DNA of 42,466 nt, taken from a virus. Below are positions 33,993 to 42,135 of the stretch, piece after piece. Both the position numbers and the translations under genes were made by a program. Below the pieces are notes generated by a model. That model had not been told where the DNA came from. It made no database searches and saw nothing but the letters and a program-made list of their open reading frames with translations. The DNA lies in IMG/VR virus record IMGVR_UViG_3300002514_000061, positions 1 to 42,466 of that record. One strand, 5' to 3'. The first letter of the stretch is position 1; each line of letters begins with the position of its first letter.

Positions 33993-35759
33993 ATGCGACT
34001 CAATGAAGAGATTATTGCACGCACACTGCCATTCCAATCTAAACTCAATCAGAACATCAGAATCACCTGTCCATCTTGTAGCCACAGGCGCAAGGGAAGG
34101 AACCAGCGTGAGCCGGTTCTGTCGGTACTGATCAAAAGTGATCGACTGATCTATGATTGTAAGCACTGCGGCATCAACGGGTGCGCACCCCTCACCACCA
34201 CCACACCGCCACGCCCACGCCTCAGCCGGGAAGCACGTCAGGTTGCTGAGGACGGCAAGCTAGGAAGGGTTAGCAGGGAGTACCTCACAGCAAGCAGGAA
34301 GATCGACACGCAGGTGCTTGAAAAGTTTGGGGTATTTAGCACTCAGAAGTTTTTCCCCAAGCTGGATAAATCTGTCGAAGCAATTGGGTTTCCGTATTTT
34401 GAGGACGGGGAGATATACGCTACTAAGTTTCGAGCCGTGACCGACAAGGCCCATACCCAAGATGGTGGTGGCGCATCGACGCTGTTCGGTCAGCACCTGA
34501 TTAACGGAGAGACCACGTTGACAATATGCGAGGGTGAGGTCGATGCCCTCTCGCTTTGGTCTGCATCTATCGCCAGCGTGTCGGTTCCGAATGGTGCGCC
34601 GCAAAAGATCAGTGAGAATAAAGTCGATCCCTCTGAGGATAAGAAATTTTCCTACGTCTGGAACGCTCGTGATCTTTTTGCTCGCATGGAGAAGGTGGTC
34701 CTTGCAGTTGATGGGGATCAGTCCGGTGCAGCCTTGGCTGAGGAACTCGCACGGCGAATCGGCAAGGCCAAATGCTGGCTGGTCGAGTGGCCGAATGACT
34801 GCAAGGATGCCAATGATGTCCTCGTAAAGCACGGACCTGAGGTTCTCAGGGATGCTGTGGAGAGCGCCACACCATATCCTTTGTCAGGCCTCAACAGCGC
34901 CGATCATTATGGTGATGAGGTGGACAGGCTCTATCGGGAGGGGGTTGTCAAGGGGGAGACCACGGGGTTCCCATCCGTCGATGAGATTTACACGGTCAAG
35001 ACGGGGATGGTCACGGTGGTCACGGGCATCCCGTCGAGCGGCAAGTCGAGCTTTCTTGATCATGTCATGGTGAACCTAGCGAAGGCCAAGGATTGGAAGT
35101 TTGCAATCTGTTCATTCGAGAATGACCCCTCCACCCACATCACTCAGCTTATTGAAAAATACAGCGGCAAGCCTTTCTTCTCAGGCACCACACCAAGGCT
35201 TGATGAGCGCTTGCTCCAAGAGTCGAAGGCGTTTGTGAAGGATCACTTTTGTTTCATCGACAACAATGATGGGGAGAAGGCTACGCTTGCCAGCGTTTTG
35301 GACCGGGCATCGGGGGCCGTGCAAAGGATGGGGGTGAGGGGGCTGATCATAGATCCCTTTTCTTATCTTGCGCTCCCTGACAAGTCGAAGAGCGAGACGC
35401 AGCAGATCAGTGACATGCTTACGGACGTGAGGATGTTTGCGAAGCTGCATGATATTCACGTCTGGTTTGTCGCGCACCCTGCCAAGATGCGGAGGGAGGA
35501 GGGGACCACGCCAATACCCAAGGGGTATGACCTCAGCGGTTCGGCACACTGGTTCAACTTTGCCGACGTTGGATTAACGGTGGCGCGGTTCGCTGACCAA
35601 AACCAGAACCGTGAGCGTGTGAAAATTATCTGTTGGAAAATGAGATACCGCTGGCTTGGCAGTCAGGGTGAGCGGGTCCTAGATTTTGACGTACCATCGG
35701 GGTGTTACTATGAGGAACAAACGGAAGTCCAAGCTATCCAACATTGGTCCGACACCTGA
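33993..35759 (+). CDS. T7 gp4/Twinkle-like primase-helicase
   Basis: 588 residues from ATG 33993 (GAGAGG upstream). The N-terminal zinc finger (C26-P-S-C29, C56-K-H-C59) is typical of DnaG-type primases. A TOPRIM domain follows (LTICEGEVDALSL with E180 and E182; VVLAVDGDQSG with D240 and D242). The C-terminal RecA-type helicase carries Walker A GIPSSGKSS (345-353), Walker B GLIIDPF (D454) and VAHPAK (H494). It should unwind DNA at the fork and make primers. DNA polymerase itself is not in the window. Confidence 0.92.
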   Translation: MRLNEEIIARTLPFQSKLNQNIRITCPSCSHRRKGRNQREPVLSVLIKSDRLIYDCKHCGINGCAPLTTTTPPRPRLSREARQVAEDGKLGRVSREYLTASRKIDTQVLEKFGVFSTQKFFPKLDKSVEAIGFPYFEDGEIYATKFRAVTDKAHTQDGGGASTLFGQHLINGETTLTICEGEVDALSLWSASIASVSVPNGAPQKISENKVDPSEDKKFSYVWNARDLFARMEKVVLAVDGDQSGAALAEELARRIGKAKCWLVEWPNDCKDANDVLVKHGPEVLRDAVESATPYPLSGLNSADHYGDEVDRLYREGVVKGETTGFPSVDEIYTVKTGMVTVVTGIPSSGKSSFLDHVMVNLAKAKDWKFAICSFENDPSTHITQLIEKYSGKPFFSGTTPRLDERLLQESKAFVKDHFCFIDNNDGEKATLASVLDRASGAVQRMGVRGLIIDPFSYLALPDKSKSETQQISDMLTDVRMFAKLHDIHVWFVAHPAKMRREEGTTPIPKGYDLSGSAHWFNFADVGLTVARFADQNQNRERVKIICWKMRYRWLGSQGERVLDFDVPSGCYYEEQTEVQAIQHWSDT

Positions 35760-36219
35760 GTCGGTAGCGCATGGGGAGTTTGTTGTGGAGGACGCCTCCA
35801 CAGCAGCGGGAGATATAAGGTTCCGTCGGGTGGACGTGACCCAGCTTGATCGGTTGCTGATGATGAAGCGGATTACCCCACACCACCACCAAGTAGGGGA
35901 GGAGCTTCTGGGAATCCTGCACCGCGCAAAGATGATCGGGGTGGCAGGGTCCAACTGGAATGGGAACCTATCTGGTGGGGAGCGCAGAATATCAGAGCGG
36001 CAAGCCGCAGCCTACGCAGAGGCGGTGAAAGTCATTAGGCACTTGAAAGATAAGGGGGGGGATAGGATCAAGGACTTGATCCTTGGGGTCCTGCTTGAGG
36101 ACAGGCCAGTGGCCGACATGCTTGCGATCAGGAGGATCACAAGGGGATTAGAAATCGTGGGGGATTTCTTTGCGGAGCGGTATGGCTGGAACCCGCTTCC
36201 GAATCTTCTCGCGGAATGA
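35710..36219 (+). CDS. Putative DNA-binding protein after the primase-helicase (DUF6456-like)
   Basis: 169 residues from ATG 35710, overlapping the helicase end by 50 bases. After a basic N-terminus, LDRLLMMKRITPHHHQVGEE, then HRAKMIGVAGSNW and a C-terminal helix (EDRPVADMLAIRRITRGLEI) followed by YGWN resemble the DUF6456/CtrA-target-type layout ('L..l...g.It..q..AG..l....'). A DNA-binding or regulatory role is likely but not certain. It is the last gene of the rightward cassette before a strong hairpin. Confidence 0.55.
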   Translation: MRNKRKSKLSNIGPTPESVAHGEFVVEDASTAAGDIRFRRVDVTQLDRLLMMKRITPHHHQVGEELLGILHRAKMIGVAGSNWNGNLSGGERRISERQAAAYAEAVKVIRHLKDKGGDRIKDLILGVLLEDRPVADMLAIRRITRGLEIVGDFFAERYGWNPLPNLLAE

Positions 36220-36222
36220 CCC

Positions 36223-36285
36223 GTGAGAAGTGGGGCAGGGGGGGGTTAATCTGATTGGTCTTGGGTTCCCCCCCCTGCACTTCAC
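36223..36285. terminator. Convergent hairpin terminator (G8/C8 stem)
   Basis: Between two converging genes. The left arm (36223-36245) ends in eight G and the right arm (36268-36285) begins with eight C, extended by GCA/TGC and the flanking GTGA-AGTG / CACTTCAC with small bulges. The loop is about 22 bases. The stem is formed on both strands, so it could stop both the rightward replication cassette and the leftward operon. No clear U tract follows on either side, so a factor-dependent or pausing role is also possible. Confidence 0.65.
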
Positions 36286-36491
36286 TTCAGATAGCTAGGC
36301 TTATCCACCTCAGCCATCTTCATGCTATCCCACACTTTGCGGGATAGTTTCTTGCAGTTGGTGGGCCAGCGCACGGCTTCCCGTACCCTCACCCATTTGT
36401 ACCCAACGCTGGCCTCGACGGTGCGCTTGCCGCAGCCGCAGCTAGGCCACAGTTCGTTACCGACATGACCGGTATAATACTTAGGCTTCAT
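36282..36491 (-). CDS. Small Cys/Gly-motif protein, unknown
   Basis: 69 residues from ATG 36491, preceded by an ideal AGGAGGTGAA and overlapping the upstream stop (ATGA). Contains ELWPSCGCGKRTVE (residues about 13-26) and a basic Trp-containing middle (GYKWVRVREAVRW). Last gene of the leftward operon; its stop lies within the right arm of the hairpin. The two close cysteines plus one more (NCKK) might bind metal. Function unknown. Confidence 0.65.
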   Translation of the reverse strand: MKPKYYTGHVGNELWPSCGCGKRTVEASVGYKWVRVREAVRWPTNCKKLSRKVWDSMKMAEVDKPSYLK

Positions 36492-36712
36492 TTCACCTCC
36501 TCTCGTGCTTTCCTGCGGAGCGTTTCCACAGAAACGAGACACTCATCTCCGTCGTCGTCTAGTTCAATGCAAAGGAACCCGTCTTGCTCAAGCTCTCGCA
36601 AAACAAAGTCGGGGATTTTCTGCATGGCCTCACGGCGCGACAGATAGACTCCGACATAGAAGGCGAAGGCTAGACAGGCAGTGGCAAGTAGCGTGTGGGT
36701 TAGTGCATCCAT
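36488..36712 (-). CDS. Small membrane protein with N-terminal TM
   Basis: 74 residues from ATG 36712 (GGGAGATC upstream). One N-terminal TM segment (HTLLATACLAFAFYVGVYL, about 6-24) is followed by a soluble acidic tail (FLCIELDDDGDECLVSVETL). This N-in or N-out anchored tail resembles small phage inner-membrane proteins of unknown role. Overlaps the next gene by four bases. Confidence 0.65.
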   Translation of the reverse strand: MDALTHTLLATACLAFAFYVGVYLSRREAMQKIPDFVLRELEQDGFLCIELDDDGDECLVSVETLRRKAREEVK

Positions 36713-36713
36713 G

Positions 36714-37064
36714 TTATTGATCTCCCTTGTCACGCTGTTGCTCATACTCTTCTTGATATTCGTCCCAGTTTCTAGCCAACTGAAACTCGAAACCCGTTCG
36801 GCTTCCTAGCCTGTCAATCTCTGCACGCGCCTCATCCTCAGTCGGTGCATGGACTTCAACAAATCTTGCCAAGTCGTACACCCATAGCGTGTCGGGTAGC
36901 GTTTCGGGTTCTTCGTCCAGAACATTTTCTTCCACAGAAACTATCTCGTATTCCCTGAACATCTCGCGAATTTGTTCTTCGCTATAGGCGTGAAGATAAA
37001 GGTGTTTCCTTTCCCCCTCTCCAGTATTATCGACAAGCTCAAGCCTAACGTAATACCTTTTCAT
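36714..37064 (-). CDS. Acidic small protein, unknown
   Basis: 116 residues, strongly acidic. The N-terminus YYVRLELVDNTGEGERKHLY followed by a helix (SEEQIREMFREYE) is repeated in a looser form (FVEVHAPTEDEARAEID), suggesting two small alpha/beta units. Overlaps the upstream gene stop by four bases. Function not recognised; could be a small modulator or a DNA-mimic-like protein because of its acidity, which is speculation. Confidence 0.6.
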   Translation of the reverse strand: MKRYYVRLELVDNTGEGERKHLYLHAYSEEQIREMFREYEIVSVEENVLDEEPETLPDTLWVYDLARFVEVHAPTEDEARAEIDRLGSRTGFEFQLARNWDEYQEEYEQQRDKGDQ

Positions 37065-37393
37065 TGCGCCTCCTCCCTTTCCAATCGTACTCGACGGCGT
37101 CGCCTAGAGGGCGTTAGCCGCATTCTCTCAGCGTCATTGAACACGTAATCTTTAACGTAGCGTTCATAGATTTCGTAGTGATCGGGGTGGGCTTCTGAGT
37201 CTAACGCACTTATTTCATAATCCCCCGTCTCCACCAACGGAAGAGGTTCAGTGCCGTTTATCCACATAAGTTTACAGATATAATCATAAGCAGAGGACCA
37301 AGAGTTAAACGTATCAAAGTCGTATGACCTCCCGTTGCTATGGCTAACCCGCTCTAAAACATAGACCCTAAGGCCCTTGATCTCTAATTCCAT
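37061..37393 (-). CDS. Small protein with a basic C-terminus, unknown
   Basis: 110 residues from ATG 37393. N-terminal beta-type half (LEIKGLRVYVLERVSHSNGR), aromatic middle (WSSAYDYICKLMWINGT) and a highly basic C-terminus (TPSRRRRRVRLEREEAQ). The start overlaps the previous gene by 10 bases; an earlier in-frame start at 37429 lies deeper in that gene and is less likely. No family recognised. Confidence 0.58.
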   Translation of the reverse strand: MELEIKGLRVYVLERVSHSNGRSYDFDTFNSWSSAYDYICKLMWINGTEPLPLVETGDYEISALDSEAHPDHYEIYERYVKDYVFNDAERMRLTPSRRRRRVRLEREEAQ

Positions 37394-37575
37394 GGTGATT
37401 GTTCCTTGTTCTGGACTGCTCCGTAACAATTGGGCAGTTGGGTTTGGCGAACCGGGTGACCGGTCTTGGATTCATAGAGGTAACACCACGCCAGATATCT
37501 CTGACCCTGGGTGTACAGGTGGGGGTTGGCAGCTACGTGAATAGCCGCCTCCCGCCAGTTGCTTTCCCCGCTCAT
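37384..37575 (-). CDS. Small unknown protein
   Basis: 63 residues, start overlapping the upstream stop (ATGA). Features: NWREAAIHVAANPHLYTQGQ, then a Trp/Tyr-rich stretch with two cysteines (RYLAWCYLYES, QLPNCYG). No signal peptide or membrane segment. Operon membership and overlaps support it being expressed; function not recognised. Confidence 0.55.
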   Translation of the reverse strand: MSGESNWREAAIHVAANPHLYTQGQRYLAWCYLYESKTGHPVRQTQLPNCYGAVQNKEQSPWN

Positions 37576-38546
37576 AACTGTTTCATCATGTTGCGAGCGA
37601 TGCGGTTTCTCAGTAGGGAGTAGGCACGCTTTGCGCTGGTGCCTGTACCGTGTGCCTTGTTAGGGTTCACGTAGTCACCCGTGAAAGCGAGGTATCGTTT
37701 CACAGGCTCGAACGAACGGGTATCATGCGAGTATGAACCGTCACGGCCAAAGGTCTCAAGCGCATGAAAGCACACGATCTTGATCCCGTGATCAGTCGGT
37801 TCCCCGTCGATCTCAGTCATCACGTCTTCCGCTGCGAGAACAAGGTATTGGAAGGTTGATGTGCCGTCTGATTTTTCCGAAACCTTTTCGAGAAACGGCG
37901 GCGATACCTGTCGTGAAGCCGTCCCGGTCTGAGCCGTCGAGTCTTTCCAATCCATCAACCGATTGCCAAACAAGGGCATGACGTGGGTAAAAAAATTGGA
38001 ACTGACCTCGACTTGAAGTTTAGATTCGGAGCCGTATTTTTGATGAGAAAAAACAAACGCCGGGCGATCCCCCAATTGAGGACCCTCTCTGCGATCATCA
38101 GGCGGGTTCTCTAACTCTGTGCCGACACCAGCCATCGTGAAGCCGTTGACCTTCACGCGATCCCGCCACCCATTCAAAACATCACTGCGGATCATGCGCA
38201 TGCGCTTTTCCCAGCGGCCTAAGAACGTGCGGAACACTGGCTCAAGATGCACACCCCGGCGCGTCTGATTGATGGCGGTATCCTCACGAGAACGGCGGCG
38301 GTAACGTCTGATCATCTCGTGATAGCGAGACAAGGCCTTGTCAAATTCCTGTAGCTCGAAGTCGCCGCTGATCTTTTCGAGGTAGGTGCGTGCGGTGTAC
38401 GTTCTCAGGTCCTCGTCAGAGTCGAGAATGGAATCGCCATTTGGAAAAGGCACAAACGGACTTACCTTTCTGGTGGAGTGCTCCTGAATAAACAGGCACA
38501 AGGCATCCAGGCCAGCCTTGTTCTTTTGATAATCATTGTAATCCAT
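37572..38546 (-). CDS. 324-residue unknown protein following the MoxR-VWA triad
   Basis: A 324-residue soluble protein. The N-terminus is helical (EFDKALSRYHEMIRRYRRRS at about 67-86). The middle has a beta-type region, and the C-terminal half contains FQYLVLAAEDVMTEIDGEPT, HGIKIVCFHALETFGRDG and SFEPVKRYLAFTGDYV. I do not recognise a family. A GNRA hairpin sits immediately before its start and no clear ribosome binding site is visible, so its translation may be controlled. Genetic linkage to the MoxR-VWA genes suggests a substrate or partner, which is inference. Confidence 0.6.
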   Translation of the reverse strand: MDYNDYQKNKAGLDALCLFIQEHSTRKVSPFVPFPNGDSILDSDEDLRTYTARTYLEKISGDFELQEFDKALSRYHEMIRRYRRRSREDTAINQTRRGVHLEPVFRTFLGRWEKRMRMIRSDVLNGWRDRVKVNGFTMAGVGTELENPPDDRREGPQLGDRPAFVFSHQKYGSESKLQVEVSSNFFTHVMPLFGNRLMDWKDSTAQTGTASRQVSPPFLEKVSEKSDGTSTFQYLVLAAEDVMTEIDGEPTDHGIKIVCFHALETFGRDGSYSHDTRSFEPVKRYLAFTGDYVNPNKAHGTGTSAKRAYSLLRNRIARNMMKQL

Positions 38547-38557
38547 GGTGATAATAC

Positions 38558-38577
38558 GGGGAGCCTTGCGGCCCCCC
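38558..38577 (-). promoter_or_regulatory. RNA hairpin with GCAA tetraloop before the 324-aa gene
   Basis: On the transcribed minus strand the RNA reads GGGGGGCC-GCAA-GGCUCCCC: eight pairs (one G-U) closed by a GNRA tetraloop. It lies in the 40-base gap between the VWA gene stop and the next ATG. It could act as a weak terminator, RNA stabiliser or translational block. No U run follows. Confidence 0.6.
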
Positions 38578-38586
38578 GCTCCCTAT

Positions 38587-39873
38587 TTAGTTGAGGTGAA
38601 TGGTCTTGCCGAAGTCGGCGGTGCGAGCGGTGGTCGATACCCAAAGCACCGGATAGTCCGGCTCATCAGGCATCGAACATTCGAGGTCGGTCAGATAGAT
38701 AAACGAGTCGACTTCGATCTCGTTCTCATAAACGTAGTCGAATGGTGGTCGGAAGTCGGTACCGCCGCCGCCGTACCGGCCAAGGTCTTGCTGATCAATC
38801 GAGGCCGGATCATCATACTCATCAACGTGGGCGATGCGTGTGTCGCAATAGATCACGGTGACTTGTTCGGCGTCCACGTCTTGGCATACCGACTTGGCCT
38901 CCGACATGAGCGCAGCATACTCATCTTGTGATACGCTGGCGCTGGTATCGACGGCGATCACGATATGACCGACGCCCTCACGTATGCGGCGCGGCGCAAA
39001 GATACCGCGCTGCACCCATTTTTTGTCAGCACGCCGCCAATCGTAGCGGTGGTCGGAACCCTTACCCAGAAACCGGGCAAGCTCGTTACGCCAATCAACC
39101 TTGGCGTCCCGCAAGTCATCAACGTAGGCGGCAAGGGAACCGGGCAGCTTACCTTGAGCCTTGGCGATCTGCGCAGCGTTTTGAACGTCGGCCATAAGCT
39201 CCCGCTCCATTTCCGCAATCTCTTGGGCATCAAGAGGTTCACCGTTGTCACCCTCAGCGTCGATCACAACTCCGGTACCCGTGTCGTCGGCGAAAGGATC
39301 GCCGCCACTTTGCGGGGCACCATCATCACCGCCGCCCGTGTCGCTATCATCGCCGTCACCTTGCGGGGTATCATCGTCACCGCCACCCGGCTGGGGTGAT
39401 GTGGGTTGCTCCTGAGCAAGCTCGTCGGCCAGAATCTCAGTCGAATATTCAGACCGGTCCCGCTTCAGATCACCGACAGCGCTCCAATCAAGAGCGCTAG
39501 CCGGTAGCGACTTGCTATCCTTGCGGAGCAAGTCATTGATGATCACGTCACCGCAGATATTCCATAACTTGGGATCACGAGAACCCCGTCGCAGATGGTG
39601 GAAAAATATCTTGTGATAAACCTCGTGGGCAAGCACCGCTTGCACCTCGTGATCCGATAACGTCAGCGCGAAGTCGGGATTGATATAAAGACTCTTGCCG
39701 TCGGTTGCCATGGTCGGCAGCGTGTCCGTCCATACCGTCGGCATTTGGATCAGCATTGCAGCGGTGAACGGGTCCGTCATCTGCAATTTGATCTTGGCGC
39801 GAGTGACGTGCCGCACCGCCTCAGCAGACGGCTCGACAACCCCATCATTTAATTGTGATACAAGTGAACTCAT
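38587..39873 (-). CDS. VWA-domain protein with N-terminal HExxH metallopeptidase-like domain (DUF2201 type)
   Basis: 428 residues from ATG 39873, with GGAGG six bases upstream, inside the end of the previous gene. N-terminal domain: VLAHEVYHKIFFHH with H83-E84-x-x-H87 and a later NICGDVIINDLL (about 105-116), as in the VWA-like metallopeptidase DUF2201 family. A strongly acidic Asp/Gly/Pro linker runs about 155-210. The C-terminal VWA-like domain has the MIDAS start D309-T-S-A-S313 and later GGGTDF and LTDLE. It is encoded two genes after a MoxR AAA+ ATPase; MoxR and VWA proteins work as chaperone pairs (RavA-ViaA, CbbQ-CbbO types). Confidence 0.85.
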   Translation of the reverse strand: MSSLVSQLNDGVVEPSAEAVRHVTRAKIKLQMTDPFTAAMLIQMPTVWTDTLPTMATDGKSLYINPDFALTLSDHEVQAVLAHEVYHKIFFHHLRRGSRDPKLWNICGDVIINDLLRKDSKSLPASALDWSAVGDLKRDRSEYSTEILADELAQEQPTSPQPGGGDDDTPQGDGDDSDTGGGDDGAPQSGGDPFADDTGTGVVIDAEGDNGEPLDAQEIAEMERELMADVQNAAQIAKAQGKLPGSLAAYVDDLRDAKVDWRNELARFLGKGSDHRYDWRRADKKWVQRGIFAPRRIREGVGHIVIAVDTSASVSQDEYAALMSEAKSVCQDVDAEQVTVIYCDTRIAHVDEYDDPASIDQQDLGRYGGGGTDFRPPFDYVYENEIEVDSFIYLTDLECSMPDEPDYPVLWVSTTARTADFGKTIHLN

Positions 39874-39875
39874 TT

Positions 39876-40784
39876 TCAACCTCCGAAAAAACCAGCAAGG
39901 CGATCAGTGATTTCCGACGCCTCAGATTGCACAACCTTGACCACCTCAGCGTTCGAGGGGTCTTTGAATTCCGCCACATCGTGGCGGAGCAATTCGCTGC
40001 CCTTGATATCATCGACAAGGGCAGCAAGATCAGGATCACCAGCAACATTCAGCGCCGGTAAGATGTTCACGAGGTCGCCCAGGTTAGTGATCATCGTGTC
40101 GTATAGACGGCGGTTCGCCTCTGTCTTATTCTTACCGCCAGCCTTGCGAACCTTAACCGACTCGTAACCGTCGAGGCACGTAGCGATATGCGAGACCGCC
40201 TTGTGCAACCGCTCGAACGTGTGACGGGTAGCACTCCGCAGCAAGTCGGCGTTGTCATCGTCGATTTCCGCACGTATCTGCGCGGCCTTATCGTCAACGA
40301 TCTTGGCATAGAAGTTCGCGCCAGTTGGCACGTCCCGCGCCCGCCATTTGAATTCATACATGGATTCAAGATCGGCGTAGCGTAGGTAATCGTCTTCGCG
40401 GAACATGCCGTTCAGTTGCTTGCGGCGTTGTTCGATTAGCTGGGGTAGCTTCCCGGCCAAGTCGGAAACGGCGGTATTAAACCGCCGCTTGTGATCATCC
40501 ATGGTGGCCATGTATTGATCGAAAAGTTCCACGGGTAACAGGCGATAGGTGCCATCCCATGGGAGGGTCAACCGCTCGTGGTCACCGCGTGCCGCACGCG
40601 CCGCACGCTGCGGTCCGTCAACCATGCGCGGATCAAGCAAGTGCTTGTCATACTTGCCAGCGTTGTGGCTGGCAGCATGCTCCGCGTTGATCTTGTCGGT
40701 TACGTCCCGATCTTTGCGCGTGAACCCGGCGCAATTGATCTGCAATGTTATGAGCATCGCGTTCTCTTGGATAATGTTTTCCAT
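39876..40784 (-). CDS. Unknown third component of the MoxR-VWA operon
   Basis: 302 residues from ATG 40784 (GGGGAGGG upstream, within the end of the ATPase gene). Mostly helical and charged: DRDVTDKINAEHAASHNAGK, LPWDGTYRLLPVELFDQYMA, and helices with SATRHTFERLHKAVSHIATC. The C-terminus reads VVQSEASEITDRLAGFFGG. No domain recognised. It lies between the MoxR ATPase and the VWA gene with almost no spacing, so it is probably an adaptor or substrate. The first 15 coding bases are identical to those of the ATPase gene. Confidence 0.65.
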   Translation of the reverse strand: MENIIQENAMLITLQINCAGFTRKDRDVTDKINAEHAASHNAGKYDKHLLDPRMVDGPQRAARAARGDHERLTLPWDGTYRLLPVELFDQYMATMDDHKRRFNTAVSDLAGKLPQLIEQRRKQLNGMFREDDYLRYADLESMYEFKWRARDVPTGANFYAKIVDDKAAQIRAEIDDDNADLLRSATRHTFERLHKAVSHIATCLDGYESVKVRKAGGKNKTEANRRLYDTMITNLGDLVNILPALNVAGDPDLAALVDDIKGSELLRHDVAEFKDPSNAEVVKVVQSEASEITDRLAGFFGG

Positions 40785-40788
40785 GTTC

Positions 40789-41838
40789 TCAGCCCTCCCC
40801 AATGAGGTTAGATGTTTCGATCAGGATATCGGTGAATCCTGCGGTTGATATTTTCTTGCCAGGATCACCCGCCGCTTCGTTCCGACGTAACAGCGCGGAA
40901 ACAGCAACCGAATGATACTCAGGCGGCAAGCGCTTGATGTATGCGGCGCATGCTTTGGCGGTTTTGTTGGTGACGGAGGCAATCAAGCTCCCGATCATGG
41001 CGTACCGCACGTCGGCCTTCTCAGGTACCGGTGCGGCATCGGGATTGGCGAATACCTCCGACGGTGACACAAGGTCCCGCCAAATGCGCAGGAACCCGGT
41101 GAACTTCGCCTGTTCACCAACGCCAATGGCACCGGCAATCATTGGCATTTCGATTGCTTTGGGAACCTCCGCCTTGATCACGTCGGACACTGCGACCCAT
41201 GTGCGAGGGCAGGGGAACGGCGTGCCGTCGGCGGCGTGGCGGTGCAGCGCATCGGGAAACTGGGTCAGGTACGTGGTGACTTCAGGTGCTACGTCGATCT
41301 TGGCGAAGTGTGCCAGCGTCGGATCAAGCTCCGCCTCAACAGTCATAATGGTAAAGCGCGAGATTTGATGCTCCGGTATCGACTTCACTGCGGCCTTGTC
41401 CGACTTGCGGTTACCGTTCGCAATGATCAAGCAATCCTCAGGGAGTCGGTGACCGGCCACGCGCCTATCCCAATTTACCTGAGCCGCAGCCTTTTGAACG
41501 TCGATGTCACATTGGGGGAATTCCTCAAATATGATCACCGTTTTCTTGCCTGACTGAGCGGCGTCAAAAACCCGCTTCGCCCAATCGGGTAATAGCTGGG
41601 ACATGACGTCACCGACTTGGGTAACCCAGCCTGTTACTTCAGATGGCTGATAGTTGCACAAGTTAACAGTGATCACTTCCCAGCCTTCCTCCCGTGCGAC
41701 TTGAACCGGTACTTGTGATTTGCCGACACCAACGGGACCCAAGATCAAAAGCGGGTAACCGTCGATGCGGTTTATTTGAATGTCCATTGCGGCCCGGATA
41801 ACGGCGGGCAAGTTGGTCATGCTGATAATGTTTTCCAT
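40789..41838 (-). CDS. MoxR-type AAA+ ATPase
   Basis: 349 residues. Walker A GPVGVGKSQ (G34-K40-S41), Walker B VIIFEEFPQ (E105-E106, with Glu in place of the usual Asp), sensor-1 region LIIANGNR (N141), and a downstream QISRFTIMTVE (R161) with the arginine typical of MoxR-family ATPases. It probably uses ATP to remodel or activate a partner, here the VWA/metallopeptidase-like protein encoded two genes downstream. First gene of the leftward operon, preceded by a long non-coding leader. Start chosen at the ATG with GAGGATATC upstream. Confidence 0.88.
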   Translation of the reverse strand: MENIISMTNLPAVIRAAMDIQINRIDGYPLLILGPVGVGKSQVPVQVAREEGWEVITVNLCNYQPSEVTGWVTQVGDVMSQLLPDWAKRVFDAAQSGKKTVIIFEEFPQCDIDVQKAAAQVNWDRRVAGHRLPEDCLIIANGNRKSDKAAVKSIPEHQISRFTIMTVEAELDPTLAHFAKIDVAPEVTTYLTQFPDALHRHAADGTPFPCPRTWVAVSDVIKAEVPKAIEMPMIAGAIGVGEQAKFTGFLRIWRDLVSPSEVFANPDAAPVPEKADVRYAMIGSLIASVTNKTAKACAAYIKRLPPEYHSVAVSALLRRNEAAGDPGKKISTAGFTDILIETSNLIGEG

Positions 41839-41879
41839 GATATCCTCATAAGCGTTTCGGCGGTGCTGCGCCTCATCAG

Positions 41880-41898
41880 TGCCCCAGCAACAGGGGCA
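41880..41898 (-). promoter_or_regulatory. Leader hairpin TGCCCC/GGGGCA
   Basis: A perfect 6-bp inverted repeat, TGCCCC and GGGGCA, with a 7-base loop, about 40 bases upstream of the MoxR start on the transcribed strand. Could influence mRNA stability or translation; not followed by a U tract. Confidence 0.4.
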
Positions 41899-42135
41899 GA
41901 CACTACTTGTTCAAATGTGGCCGGTTATTCTTTCCCACCGTAAGGGCACGGGCTGAACCCTACTTTGTGCAGACTACCGGGGCTCTAGGCTTGGGCGTTA
42001 TTCGCCTCATCGTTACCGGATCAAAGCCATCGTTCACAAAGCATCGCTAGGCTTGCTAGGCCTGAGTTTCACAAGTAGCTGGAACCTCCTGTTCAAAATT
42101 TGCGACCTCGTTGCCGCAGTCATCTTGTCTCATAC

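Noticed and set aside
41839-41910. 28-aa leader frame reading into the MoxR start on the minus strand
   Set aside because: GTG start, no clear ribosome site, and it overlaps the ATPase start out of frame; not enough support.
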